From assembly GCA_964601735.1 (NCBI GenBank), contig CAZROO010000021.1:1-18920 (forward strand): a stretch of 18,920 nt of DNA. The letters run 5' to 3'. The notes under the pieces are model-generated. The model was not told the origin of the DNA. It saw nothing but the letters and a program-made list of their open reading frames with translations, and did not search any database. Both the position numbers and the translations under genes were made by a program. Shown here in pieces: positions 12,295 through 18,920 of this stretch (position 1 is the first letter of the stretch; each line of letters starts with the position of its first letter). Origin of the DNA: DATAJX01 sp964601735. Its GTDB lineage: Bacteria; Pseudomonadota; Alphaproteobacteria; UBA2136; UBA6156.

Positions 12295-14004
12295 GTGAAG
12301 AATTTTCTGTTTACCTTGAGCGCCTTGACGCCCTTATTCATGCTGGCCGCGTGTGCCACGATGCCCCTCACCGGCGGTTCGGGCACCGACCAGCAGGTTA
12401 AAATAAACACCGGTGCGGGGTTGCTGGGTACCTACCTGCAAGGGGCGGTGGCCGAGACCGAAGGTAATTTTGACCTGGCCCAGCGCGCTTACCTGCATTC
12501 CCTGACCGATGACCCTGATAATCTGGCGCTGCGGCAACGGGTGTTCCAACTCAGTTTGCTGGAAGGGGATACGCCGACTGCGTTGCGTCTGGCCAAAACT
12601 TTGCCGCCCAGCTACCAGAACCAGACCATGCCGCAACTGCTGCTGGGCGTGGATGCCTTGCACCAGAACAACCTGCCCGAGGCCTCCACCCACTTTAACC
12701 GGGCCGGGGCGTTGGCGCCGCAGTTGCTGCATTTTGTGGTCATCCGCGATTACCTGGGGCTGGCGCAGGGGCAGTCTGCCACCACCGTGATTAATGACCT
12801 TCAAAGCCTGAAAGTGCCGTCGGGCATGGCGGCCCGGCGTGACTACCATGTGGGGCGGATGTATTTGAAGGCTGGCGACCAGGACCATGCGCGTGCCGCG
12901 CTGGAACAGGCCGAACAACTGGAGCCGGGGACGGTGTTCACCACCCGCCTGCTGGGCGAACTGTATGAACACGCCGGCGATAAAGGCCATGCGGCGGAGG
13001 TATATAGTGCTTTCCGCAAACGCAACCCCACGGTGCCGTTGTTTGGGGCTGCGATTGAGCGCTTGAAGAGTGGCCAGATGCCCCCGGCTTTTGCCAGCAC
13101 CGTGCAGCAGGATGTGGCTGAGGTGTTGTTCGATTTTGGTTTGTTGGTGTGGGTGCAGGGGGCGGACGGCCCGGCGCGGCAGATTATGAACCTGACCATG
13201 AACCTGACCGACGGCAGCGACCCTTACGCGGTTTATTATGCCGCATTGATTGGCGAGCTGGGCGAGCAGAACGGTTTGAGCCGCGCGCGTTATGAGGCCT
13301 TGCTGAAAAATCCCGACCTGCGTGTGGCGGCAAACTTGCGGCTGGCGCAGATGGATTTCAATGCCGGTAAAAAGCGCGAGGCTTATGGCCGGTTGAGCGA
13401 TTTGCTCGGCAGGAGCGGCGTGGATGATCCGGTGGTGGAACGCATGCTGGCCGATACCTTGTTTGCCGATAAGCAATATGCCGAAGCCGCCAGGCACTAT
13501 AAAAACCTGTTGCCGCTGGCCAGCAGCCAAAGCACCGGCCAGCAGGTGGCGCTATGGTTTGCCTATGGCGCCTGCCTGGAGCGCATGAAGCAGTATGATG
13601 CGGCGGGCGATGCTCTCAAAAAAGCCGTGGCGCTGGACTCTACCAATGCGCAAATCCTCAATTACCTGGGCTACATGTGGGTGGAGCAGGGCCAGCACCT
13701 GGACGAAGCATTTGAGCTATTAAAGCGGGCTAATTTGCTGGCGCCGACCGATGGCGCGATTACGGACAGCCTGGGTTGGGCTTATCATATACGCGGTAAC
13801 GATACCGTGGCGCTGAGCTACCTGGAACGCGCCGCCGAGCAGGAGCCCACCGATGCGACCGTCAACGAACACCTGGGTGATTTGTACATGAAGCTGGGCC
13901 GCAAGGAAGAGGCGCTGAGGCAGTGGCGCCTGGCGCTGCAACTGGCCGGTGACGATGCCGAGATGAAGGCACGGGTGCAAGCCAAACTGGATGGTGTCAA
14001 ATGA
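12295..14004 (+). CDS. Tetratricopeptide-repeat lipoprotein
   Basis: A 569-residue protein with a GTG start. The signal peptide ends in a lipobox, FMLAAC, with Cys20 as the acylation site, and no Asp follows at +2 (Ala), so outer-membrane anchoring is likely. The mature part consists of helical TPR units throughout. The clearest are near the C-terminus: LNYLGYMWVEQGQHLDEAFELLKRANLLAPTDG, DSLGWAYHIRGN and NEHLGDLYMKLGRKEEALRQW. This C-terminal set is characteristic of a TPR protein conserved across alphaproteobacteria. No enzymatic domain is present; a scaffold or assembly role in the envelope is inferred only from location and fold. It has its own promoter, and its stop overlaps the next gene by four bases (ATGA). 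Confidence 0.9.
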   Translation: MKNFLFTLSALTPLFMLAACATMPLTGGSGTDQQVKINTGAGLLGTYLQGAVAETEGNFDLAQRAYLHSLTDDPDNLALRQRVFQLSLLEGDTPTALRLAKTLPPSYQNQTMPQLLLGVDALHQNNLPEASTHFNRAGALAPQLLHFVVIRDYLGLAQGQSATTVINDLQSLKVPSGMAARRDYHVGRMYLKAGDQDHARAALEQAEQLEPGTVFTTRLLGELYEHAGDKGHAAEVYSAFRKRNPTVPLFGAAIERLKSGQMPPAFASTVQQDVAEVLFDFGLLVWVQGADGPARQIMNLTMNLTDGSDPYAVYYAALIGELGEQNGLSRARYEALLKNPDLRVAANLRLAQMDFNAGKKREAYGRLSDLLGRSGVDDPVVERMLADTLFADKQYAEAARHYKNLLPLASSQSTGQQVALWFAYGACLERMKQYDAAGDALKKAVALDSTNAQILNYLGYMWVEQGQHLDEAFELLKRANLLAPTDGAITDSLGWAYHIRGNDTVALSYLERAAEQEPTDATVNEHLGDLYMKLGRKEEALRQWRLALQLAGDDAEMKARVQAKLDGVK

Positions 14005-14951
14005 CCTCGATGGAAATGTGGGGCGTATTTTTTTTGGTGGCGGCCATGCTGCTGGCACTGGACTTAGGGGTCTTCAACCGTGGTGCGCATGAGATTAGTG
14101 TGCGCACGAGTTTGCGGCAGACCGGATTTTACCTGACGGCGGCGACACTGTTCGGCATCTGGCTGGGCTGGCAGAGCGGCAGCAAGATGGCGCTGGATTT
14201 CTATACCGGTTACGTCACCGAGTTTTCACTGTCGATGGATAATATTTTTGTTATCGCGCTGATTCTGGGGATGATGAAGATTCCGCGCAACCTGCAGCAC
14301 CGCGTATTGTTTTACGGCATACTGGGGGTGATGATTTTGCGCGGCCTGCTGATTTGGAGCGGCGCGGTGATGGTGGAGCAATACCACTGGACGCTTTACG
14401 TGATGGCGGCGTTTTTGGTGCTTACCGGTATCCAGATGCTGCTACCGGGCGCTGGGAAAAACCCGCTCAAGGTCGGTAACCCGGTGGTGGGTTGGTTCCG
14501 CAAGCATTTTCGTGTGACCGATGAGCTCCACGGCAGCAGGTTTGTGGTGCGGCTGACTGATGAGCGGGGCCGCAAGGCCACATACATGACGCCGCTGCTG
14601 CTGGCGTTGATTATGGTGGAAGTGGTGGACGTGCTGTTTGCATTTGACAGCGTGCCCGCGATTTTCGCCATCACCACCGACCCGTTTGTGGTGTTCAGCA
14701 GCAACGTATTCGCTATTCTCGGTTTACGCAGCCTGTACTTTGCGCTGAGTGCCGTGCTGCAGCGCTTTACCTATATGAAGTACGCGCTGGCGCTGCTGCT
14801 GGTGTTCATCGGCGGCAAGGTTCTGGTGGCCGAAGCGTGGCTGGGTATTGATTTCCCGGCGTGGCTGAGTCTATTGATTACCGGCGTTATCCTGGCCTGT
14901 GGCGTCTTCTATTCGGTGTGGAAAACGCGCCGGATGGCAGTTCGCGTTTAG
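14001..14951 (+). CDS. TerC/Alx family integral membrane protein
   Basis: A 316-residue membrane protein with about nine hydrophobic segments. The family signatures are FSLSMDNIFVIALILGMMKIP (75-95, with Asp80-Asn81) and MVEVVDVLFAFDSVPAIFAITTDPFVVFSSNVFAILGLRSLYF. Both acidic motifs expected to form the metal site are intact. Members include E. coli Alx, linked to manganese export, and TerC proteins from tellurite-resistance loci and from exoenzyme metalation in Bacillus. A manganese exporter is the likeliest role. It is translationally coupled to the TPR gene (ATGA at 14001-14004), so no yybP-ykoY riboswitch is placed before it. It converges on the glycosyltransferase with a four-base overlap. 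Confidence 0.95.
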   Translation: MTSMEMWGVFFLVAAMLLALDLGVFNRGAHEISVRTSLRQTGFYLTAATLFGIWLGWQSGSKMALDFYTGYVTEFSLSMDNIFVIALILGMMKIPRNLQHRVLFYGILGVMILRGLLIWSGAVMVEQYHWTLYVMAAFLVLTGIQMLLPGAGKNPLKVGNPVVGWFRKHFRVTDELHGSRFVVRLTDERGRKATYMTPLLLALIMVEVVDVLFAFDSVPAIFAITTDPFVVFSSNVFAILGLRSLYFALSAVLQRFTYMKYALALLLVFIGGKVLVAEAWLGIDFPAWLSLLITGVILACGVFYSVWKTRRMAVRV

Positions 14952-16072
14952 CGGGGCCGCTTAAGTATCTTCAGAATTTCCCGGCAGCGGTCGGTGGCTT
15001 CGTGGCCGTCTTTGAGCAGGCGTTTGTGTCCGGCCTGAGCGATTTTTTTGATGCGGGCGGGATTAGCGAGCAGTTTTTTGACCTGCTTTAACAGTTCTTG
15101 CGGTGATGTGAAGTAAATCGCTTCGGTATCGGGTTTGAACAGGTTGTTGGCGAGATCATCCGTATATTTTGACACCATGCAGGTGGCGGCAGCGGGGATT
15201 TCAAAACTGCGGCGGGTGTAGGTATCGTTGTTGAGCCTGGAAAGAAAAGCCAGCGCCAGCGGGGCCGTGAGGTTGAGTGCCTTGTTGTAATCGGGGCCGT
15301 AGACGGGTTTGATGGGGCCGAGTTTTTGCGTAAAATAATCGTAGTGCTTTGAACAGTGCCAGCCGGTGCCGTAAAGCTTGAGATCGATGCCGTTTTCCAG
15401 CAGCAGCTTGAGGGCGTCGTCGCGGCCGTCGTTTTCGTAATGCCCGGCGAACATTGCTTGGTGCGGATAGCGTTTGGGTTTGGGCAGGGGAAAATTCTTT
15501 TTGGCGACGTAATAGGAGCGCAGCAGGCTGGCATGGTGGTAGCCGAGCCTTTTATAGTCGTCGAGATTTTTTTGCCGGTAGGCGAAAAGATGGTCGTAGG
15601 CGAAAATGCCGCGGCGGAAGTGGCGCCAGAAATAGCCGGGATACTGCGGCGAGAAGGGGTCGTCGTTGTTGTAGCCAAACACCGTCAGGCCCATGCGTTT
15701 TATGCGGCGGAGGGTGGCGGGATAGATGTGCGTGCCGCGATAGATGAAGACGAGGTCGGGTTTGTAGGCCTTGGCAGTTTTGGCGAGGTCGATGTTCAGC
15801 CTGAGCATGGCCGGGCCGAGGGTGAATTTGTTCTGGAAGCGGTAGTAAATCGAGGCCAGCGGGTTGTTTTTAGTGGGGTAGGCGTTGGCGTAGGGGTAGT
15901 TTTTAAAATACTCCTTCCAGGTAAACAGGTGGGTGTCGTGCCCAAGTTTTTTGAAGCCGTTGCGCAGTGCGCCGACGTAGATTTCGGCGCCGTGTCCGTC
16001 GGCCACCAGCAGGATTTTAAGCGGCCTGGTTTTGGCCCTTTTATTTGGAATTACGGCAGCAGTTCGGGCCAT
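14948..16072 (-). CDS. CgeB-family glycosyltransferase
   Basis: A 374-residue GT-B-fold protein of the CgeB / DUF3880-like type. The N-terminal Rossmann segment is LKILLVADGHGAE (18-30), with PDLVFIYRG later. The C-terminal half has the typical end of the family: YTRRSFEIPAAATCMVSKYTDDL, IYFTSPQELLKQVKKLLANP and IAQAGHKRLLKDGH. The conserved Glu of RSFEIPA is present. Such enzymes transfer a nucleotide-activated sugar in spore-coat, capsule or O-antigen synthesis; donor and acceptor cannot be read here. The ATG at 16072 lies 22 bases inside the end of asnB, so the two are coupled. The first 17 residues are basic. Lysine and AT-rich codons are more frequent than in the housekeeping genes. Confidence 0.88.
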   Translation of the reverse strand: MARTAAVIPNKRAKTRPLKILLVADGHGAEIYVGALRNGFKKLGHDTHLFTWKEYFKNYPYANAYPTKNNPLASIYYRFQNKFTLGPAMLRLNIDLAKTAKAYKPDLVFIYRGTHIYPATLRRIKRMGLTVFGYNNDDPFSPQYPGYFWRHFRRGIFAYDHLFAYRQKNLDDYKRLGYHHASLLRSYYVAKKNFPLPKPKRYPHQAMFAGHYENDGRDDALKLLLENGIDLKLYGTGWHCSKHYDYFTQKLGPIKPVYGPDYNKALNLTAPLALAFLSRLNNDTYTRRSFEIPAAATCMVSKYTDDLANNLFKPDTEAIYFTSPQELLKQVKKLLANPARIKKIAQAGHKRLLKDGHEATDRCREILKILKRPR

Positions 16073-17802
16073 AGTTTTTCCAGTAAATTTTCGACCAGCG
16101 TACGGCCGTTGAGGGACAGTTTATCGGTTTTTTGGGCCTTGCCGACCGAAAACCCCTGTTTTTGCCGGTAAAGACACTCGTGAGGCAGTGGGCCGTCGTA
16201 CAGGCTTTTAAGCAGGCTTTTCAATTCGCCGTTTTTAAACAGCAGCCCTTCGGAGATTTGCCATGCCGTTTCGATACCTGCCTTACTGAGAAAAGGCACG
16301 CGGGTTTCGAGGGCCACGGCCATGCTGGCGCGGTCGACCTTGGTGAGGAAATCATCGTGCATGACGGTATGAAAATCGAGATACATGCTGCGTGATTTGA
16401 TGGGTAAATCGGGCCGGTAAAAGGCTTTGTGGTACCAGAGTTCGTCGTAATTTTTTGGGATTTTGAATTTTTTGCGGAACCTGGCTTTGAATCTGTCATG
16501 CTTGAGCAGACCGCCGCGCAGGCGGATTTGGCGTTCCAGCGGGTTCAGCAGTGTAAAGATTTCCAGCTTGCGGGCCAGGGAATGAAGTTTGCCGCTGCTG
16601 TGATTTTTGAGCCAGATGACGGGTTGGCGCAGCGGGAACAGGAAGCCGAGCCACGGCGTGAGTTTGGAAAACCATTTGGTGTAATGGACGTAGCCGCCGT
16701 AAAGCTCGTCGCCGCCGTCGCCGGTGAGGACGACGGTCATGGTTTCTTTCGCCAATTCAGAGACTTGATAGGTGGGGAAGGCTGAGGTATCGGCAAAAGG
16801 CTCGTCGAACCACTCGCGCAGCTTGTTGAACTGCTTGTTGACCAATGCCTGGTCGAGGTGGCGGGTATGATGGCGTGTGCCGAGTTTTTGCGCCACCTGC
16901 CGGGCGTATCTGGTTTCGTCCACCGAGGGGTCTGCCATGCCGATGGAGCAGGTGTTGAGGTGCTTGATGAGTTGTGCGGCCTCATAACTGACGATGCTGG
17001 AATCGACGCCGCCGGAGAGGAAGGTGCCGATGGGCACGTCGGACATCAACTGCTCTTTCACCGAGGTGGCAATGGCGTTTTTTACCAGCTTGCGCGCGGT
17101 TTTCTCATTGGTGATATTGCGGCCCACCGGCAGCTGCCAGTAGCGCTTTTTGTGGAGTTTACCGCTGTTGATATCGAAACAGGCATAGTGCGCAGGTTCG
17201 AGTTTGTGGATGTTCCGGTACAGGCTTTTGGGCGTGGGGATATAGCCGTAGGTGAGGAAGTCATAGACGGCAGTGTGGTCGATTTTGAGATTACGTTTGC
17301 CGTGGAAATTGACCAGCGCCTTGAGCTCGGATGCCCAGCCAAGAGTGTTGCCGATGGTGCTGTAGTAGAGCGGCTTGATGCCGGCGTGGTCGCGGGCGAG
17401 ATAAATTTTGCCATTGCGACTGTCGTGCAGGGTGAGGGCGAACATGCCGTCGACGCGCTCGAGCAGCTCGTCGATGCCCCAGGCGATGTAGCCGTGGAGG
17501 AGGACTTCGCTGTCGGAATGGCTGGTGAATCTGACTTTATGTTTTTTCTCCAGTTCTTTGCGTAAGATTTTGTAATTATATATTTCTCCGTTGGCGGTCA
17601 GCGTGACGCCTTTGGCTTGCATCGGCTGCGTGCCGTTGGTGGAGAGGTCGATGATGGAGAGGCGGCGGTGGCCGGAGTAGACACCGTTCACGTGTTTGAA
17701 GCTCCAGCCGTTTGGCCCGCGATGGGCGAGCGTATTGAGCGCGGCATGCGCTTTTTTAAGGTCGTCTTTTTTAATATCGCTATGACCGAAGAGACCGCAC
17801 AT
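16051..17802 (-). CDS. asnB: Glutamine-dependent asparagine synthase family protein
   Basis: A 583-residue AsnB-type amidotransferase. The N-terminal Ntn glutaminase domain starts with the nucleophile Cys2 (MCGLFG) after Met removal and includes HRRLSIIDLS, NGEIYNY (71-77) and HSDSEVLLHGY. The synthetase domain has the PP-loop SGGVDSS at 263-269, TGDGGDELYGGY and VDRASMAVALETRVPFLS. All expected catalytic elements are present. Standard AsnB converts aspartate and glutamine to asparagine with ATP. Copies in polysaccharide clusters, as here beside an aminotransferase and a glycosyltransferase, often amidate sugar carboxyls instead; which applies is not decidable from sequence. The ATG at 17802 directly follows the aminotransferase stop (TAGATG) with no gap. 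Confidence 0.94.
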   Translation of the reverse strand: MCGLFGHSDIKKDDLKKAHAALNTLAHRGPNGWSFKHVNGVYSGHRRLSIIDLSTNGTQPMQAKGVTLTANGEIYNYKILRKELEKKHKVRFTSHSDSEVLLHGYIAWGIDELLERVDGMFALTLHDSRNGKIYLARDHAGIKPLYYSTIGNTLGWASELKALVNFHGKRNLKIDHTAVYDFLTYGYIPTPKSLYRNIHKLEPAHYACFDINSGKLHKKRYWQLPVGRNITNEKTARKLVKNAIATSVKEQLMSDVPIGTFLSGGVDSSIVSYEAAQLIKHLNTCSIGMADPSVDETRYARQVAQKLGTRHHTRHLDQALVNKQFNKLREWFDEPFADTSAFPTYQVSELAKETMTVVLTGDGGDELYGGYVHYTKWFSKLTPWLGFLFPLRQPVIWLKNHSSGKLHSLARKLEIFTLLNPLERQIRLRGGLLKHDRFKARFRKKFKIPKNYDELWYHKAFYRPDLPIKSRSMYLDFHTVMHDDFLTKVDRASMAVALETRVPFLSKAGIETAWQISEGLLFKNGELKSLLKSLYDGPLPHECLYRQKQGFSVGKAQKTDKLSLNGRTLVENLLEKLWPELLP

Positions 17803-18909
17803 CTAGGCGAACTTTTTGATGGTGGCGACAATATGGGTGATGTCGTCGTCGGAAAGACGGGGGTGGAGTGGCAGGCACAGCGAGGTGTCGTTGAGCTTTT
17901 CGCACACCGGGAGTTTTTTGCTTTGCTGGCCGTAGAGCAGGTTCAGGTGAAGCGGGTGGTAGCGCAGCGTGGTGTAGATTTGGTTGTTGAGCAGGTAGTG
18001 GGCGAAGTCGTCGCGTTTGCCGTTTGCCACTTGCACCGCGTAGGTGAAGTAACCGTGGACGTTTTCCTTCGGTGCTTCGGCGGGCAGGGTGAGCCAGGGT
18101 ATGTTCTTGAACTCCTGCTGGTAAGTATCCCAGACCTGTTTGCGGCGCTGCTGGTTGGCGCCGAGCTTGCGCAACTGGGCGAGGGCGATGCCGGCGTGGA
18201 TGTCGGACGGGTTCATTTTGATAAACGGCTCGGAAATATTGTACTCCCACCAGCGGCGTTTGCCGTGGGTGCTGGCCTCGAACCCTGATTTGCCAATACC
18301 GCTGTAGCGCAGCAGGCGGGCGCGGGCCATGCGCTCGGGGCTGTGCGCGGTAATGCCGCCGCCCTCGCCCGCCGCGATGTTTTTGACCGCGTCGAAGCTG
18401 TAGATGCCGACGTCGGCCACGCTGCCGCAGAGCTGGCCTTTGTACCAGCCGTCGGCGGCTTGGGCGGCGTCTTCGATAACTGGATAACCGAGGGCGAGGA
18501 TGGGGTCGAGGTCGACCGGCAGACCGCCGTAGTGCATGACCATGATGGCTCCGGTGTTTTTGCTGAGGTGCGGTTTGATGGTTCCGGCGGTGACGTTGTA
18601 AGTGGCTTCGTCGACATCGCAGAATACCGGCTTGTGTCCGGCCAGCAGGATGGCTTGGGCGCAGGACACCCAGGTTAGGGATGGGATAATGATTTCGGAG
18701 CCTTTGGGCAGGTTAAGCAGCGTGACGGCCATGTAGAGCGCGTTGGAGCCGCTGTCGACCATCAGGAAATCGGGCAACTTGCCGTGGGTTTTGAATTCGT
18801 CTTCAAACGCCTTGAGCTTGGGGCCCATGCCCAGCCAGTTGTTGTTGATGCTGTCGGTGAGCTGGGCGATCTCTTCGGCGCCGACTTTGCTGCCGAAGAC
18901 TGAGATCAT
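17803..18909 (-). CDS. DegT/DnrJ/EryC1-type sugar aminotransferase
   Basis: A 368-residue PLP-dependent enzyme of the DegT/DnrJ/EryC1 family, which transfers an amino group (usually from glutamate) to a keto-sugar nucleotide. The PLP-binding lysine is Lys176 in SFDAVKNIAAGEGG. The ring-binding Asp and Gln lie in VIEDAAQAADG (Asp147, Gln150). The start SVFGSKVGAEEIAQLTDSI, PSLTWVSCAQAILLAGHKPVFCDVD and the C-terminal TLRYHPLHLN also fit. The product is probably an amino sugar for a surface polysaccharide; the substrate is unknown. It is the first complete gene of a minus-strand run (aminotransferase, AsnB, glycosyltransferase) that continues beyond the right edge. Eight bases before the ATG a TGA (18920-18918) may be the stop of the preceding gene. 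Confidence 0.94.
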   Translation of the reverse strand: MISVFGSKVGAEEIAQLTDSINNNWLGMGPKLKAFEDEFKTHGKLPDFLMVDSGSNALYMAVTLLNLPKGSEIIIPSLTWVSCAQAILLAGHKPVFCDVDEATYNVTAGTIKPHLSKNTGAIMVMHYGGLPVDLDPILALGYPVIEDAAQAADGWYKGQLCGSVADVGIYSFDAVKNIAAGEGGGITAHSPERMARARLLRYSGIGKSGFEASTHGKRRWWEYNISEPFIKMNPSDIHAGIALAQLRKLGANQQRRKQVWDTYQQEFKNIPWLTLPAEAPKENVHGYFTYAVQVANGKRDDFAHYLLNNQIYTTLRYHPLHLNLLYGQQSKKLPVCEKLNDTSLCLPLHPRLSDDDITHIVATIKKFA

Positions 18910-18920
18910 CTCGCGTGTCA

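Noticed and set aside
12334..13530. Minus-strand frame of 398 codons antisense to the TPR gene
   Set aside because: It has the Gln/His/Arg-rich composition of a high-GC antisense shadow, while the plus strand encodes a lipobox and clear TPR units.
13900..14001. yybP-ykoY manganese riboswitch before the terC-family gene
   Set aside because: The space is TPR coding sequence ending in an ATGA overlap, with no room for an untranslated leader.

Overview
The window looks like a chromosomal housekeeping segment of an alphaproteobacterium, probably an uncultivated lineage assembled from a metagenome, since a run of exactly 100 N sits at 3015-3114. The alphaproteobacterial assignment rests on gene order: SRP RNA-dnaX-ybaB-recR, then rsfS-rlmH-envC-ctpA-yibQ-rppH on the opposite strand, then a gene for an MJ0042 zinc-ribbon membrane protein divergent from ftsE-ftsX-ydcF. 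No rRNA, tRNA, IS element, phage gene or CRISPR array was seen.

Layout. A partial minus-strand gene at 1-789 encodes a divergent protein resembling the SAM hydroxide adenosyltransferase (DUF62) family. At 790-1145 there is no protein gene; it holds the small SRP RNA (about 875-960) and an imperfect palindromic element (979-1068). The plus strand then carries dnaX, ybaB and recR, with the last two truncated by the N gap. On the minus strand from 3681 to 10094 lie rppH, a YibQ-type divergent polysaccharide deacetylase, ctpA, envC, rlmH, rsfS, an unrecognised 83-aa gene and the zinc-ribbon protein. A 59-codon plus-strand ORF (6883-7062) is wedged between envC and ctpA. It has a candidate promoter and a shared bidirectional terminator. 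From 10193 the plus strand carries ftsE, ftsX and ydcF (overlapping), then a TPR lipoprotein gene overlapping a terC-family gene. The right end, on the minus strand, is a tightly packed surface-glycan set: a DegT-type aminotransferase, AsnB and a CgeB-type glycosyltransferase.

Function. The genes cover DNA replication and repair (DnaX, YbaB, RecR), protein targeting (SRP RNA), ribosome maturation (RsfS, RlmH), mRNA 5'-end decay (RppH), and cell-wall remodelling and division. FtsEX and EnvC belong to one functional module: FtsEX recruits EnvC, which activates amidases. CtpA and YibQ are envelope factors that commonly travel with EnvC.

No spectacular new system is evident. The best leads are these: (1) a shared -35/-10 architecture that puts the start codon of ftsE and the TPR gene at the transcription start (leaderless mRNAs), probably also dnaX; (2) repeats of the AGGTGATAGGTTTTAGG type that have invaded gene starts and encode part of the EnvC signal peptide; (3) the small gene splitting envC from ctpA; (4) loss of the zinc-binding cysteines in DnaX; (5) palindromic elements between the SRP RNA and dnaX and at the start of rppH.
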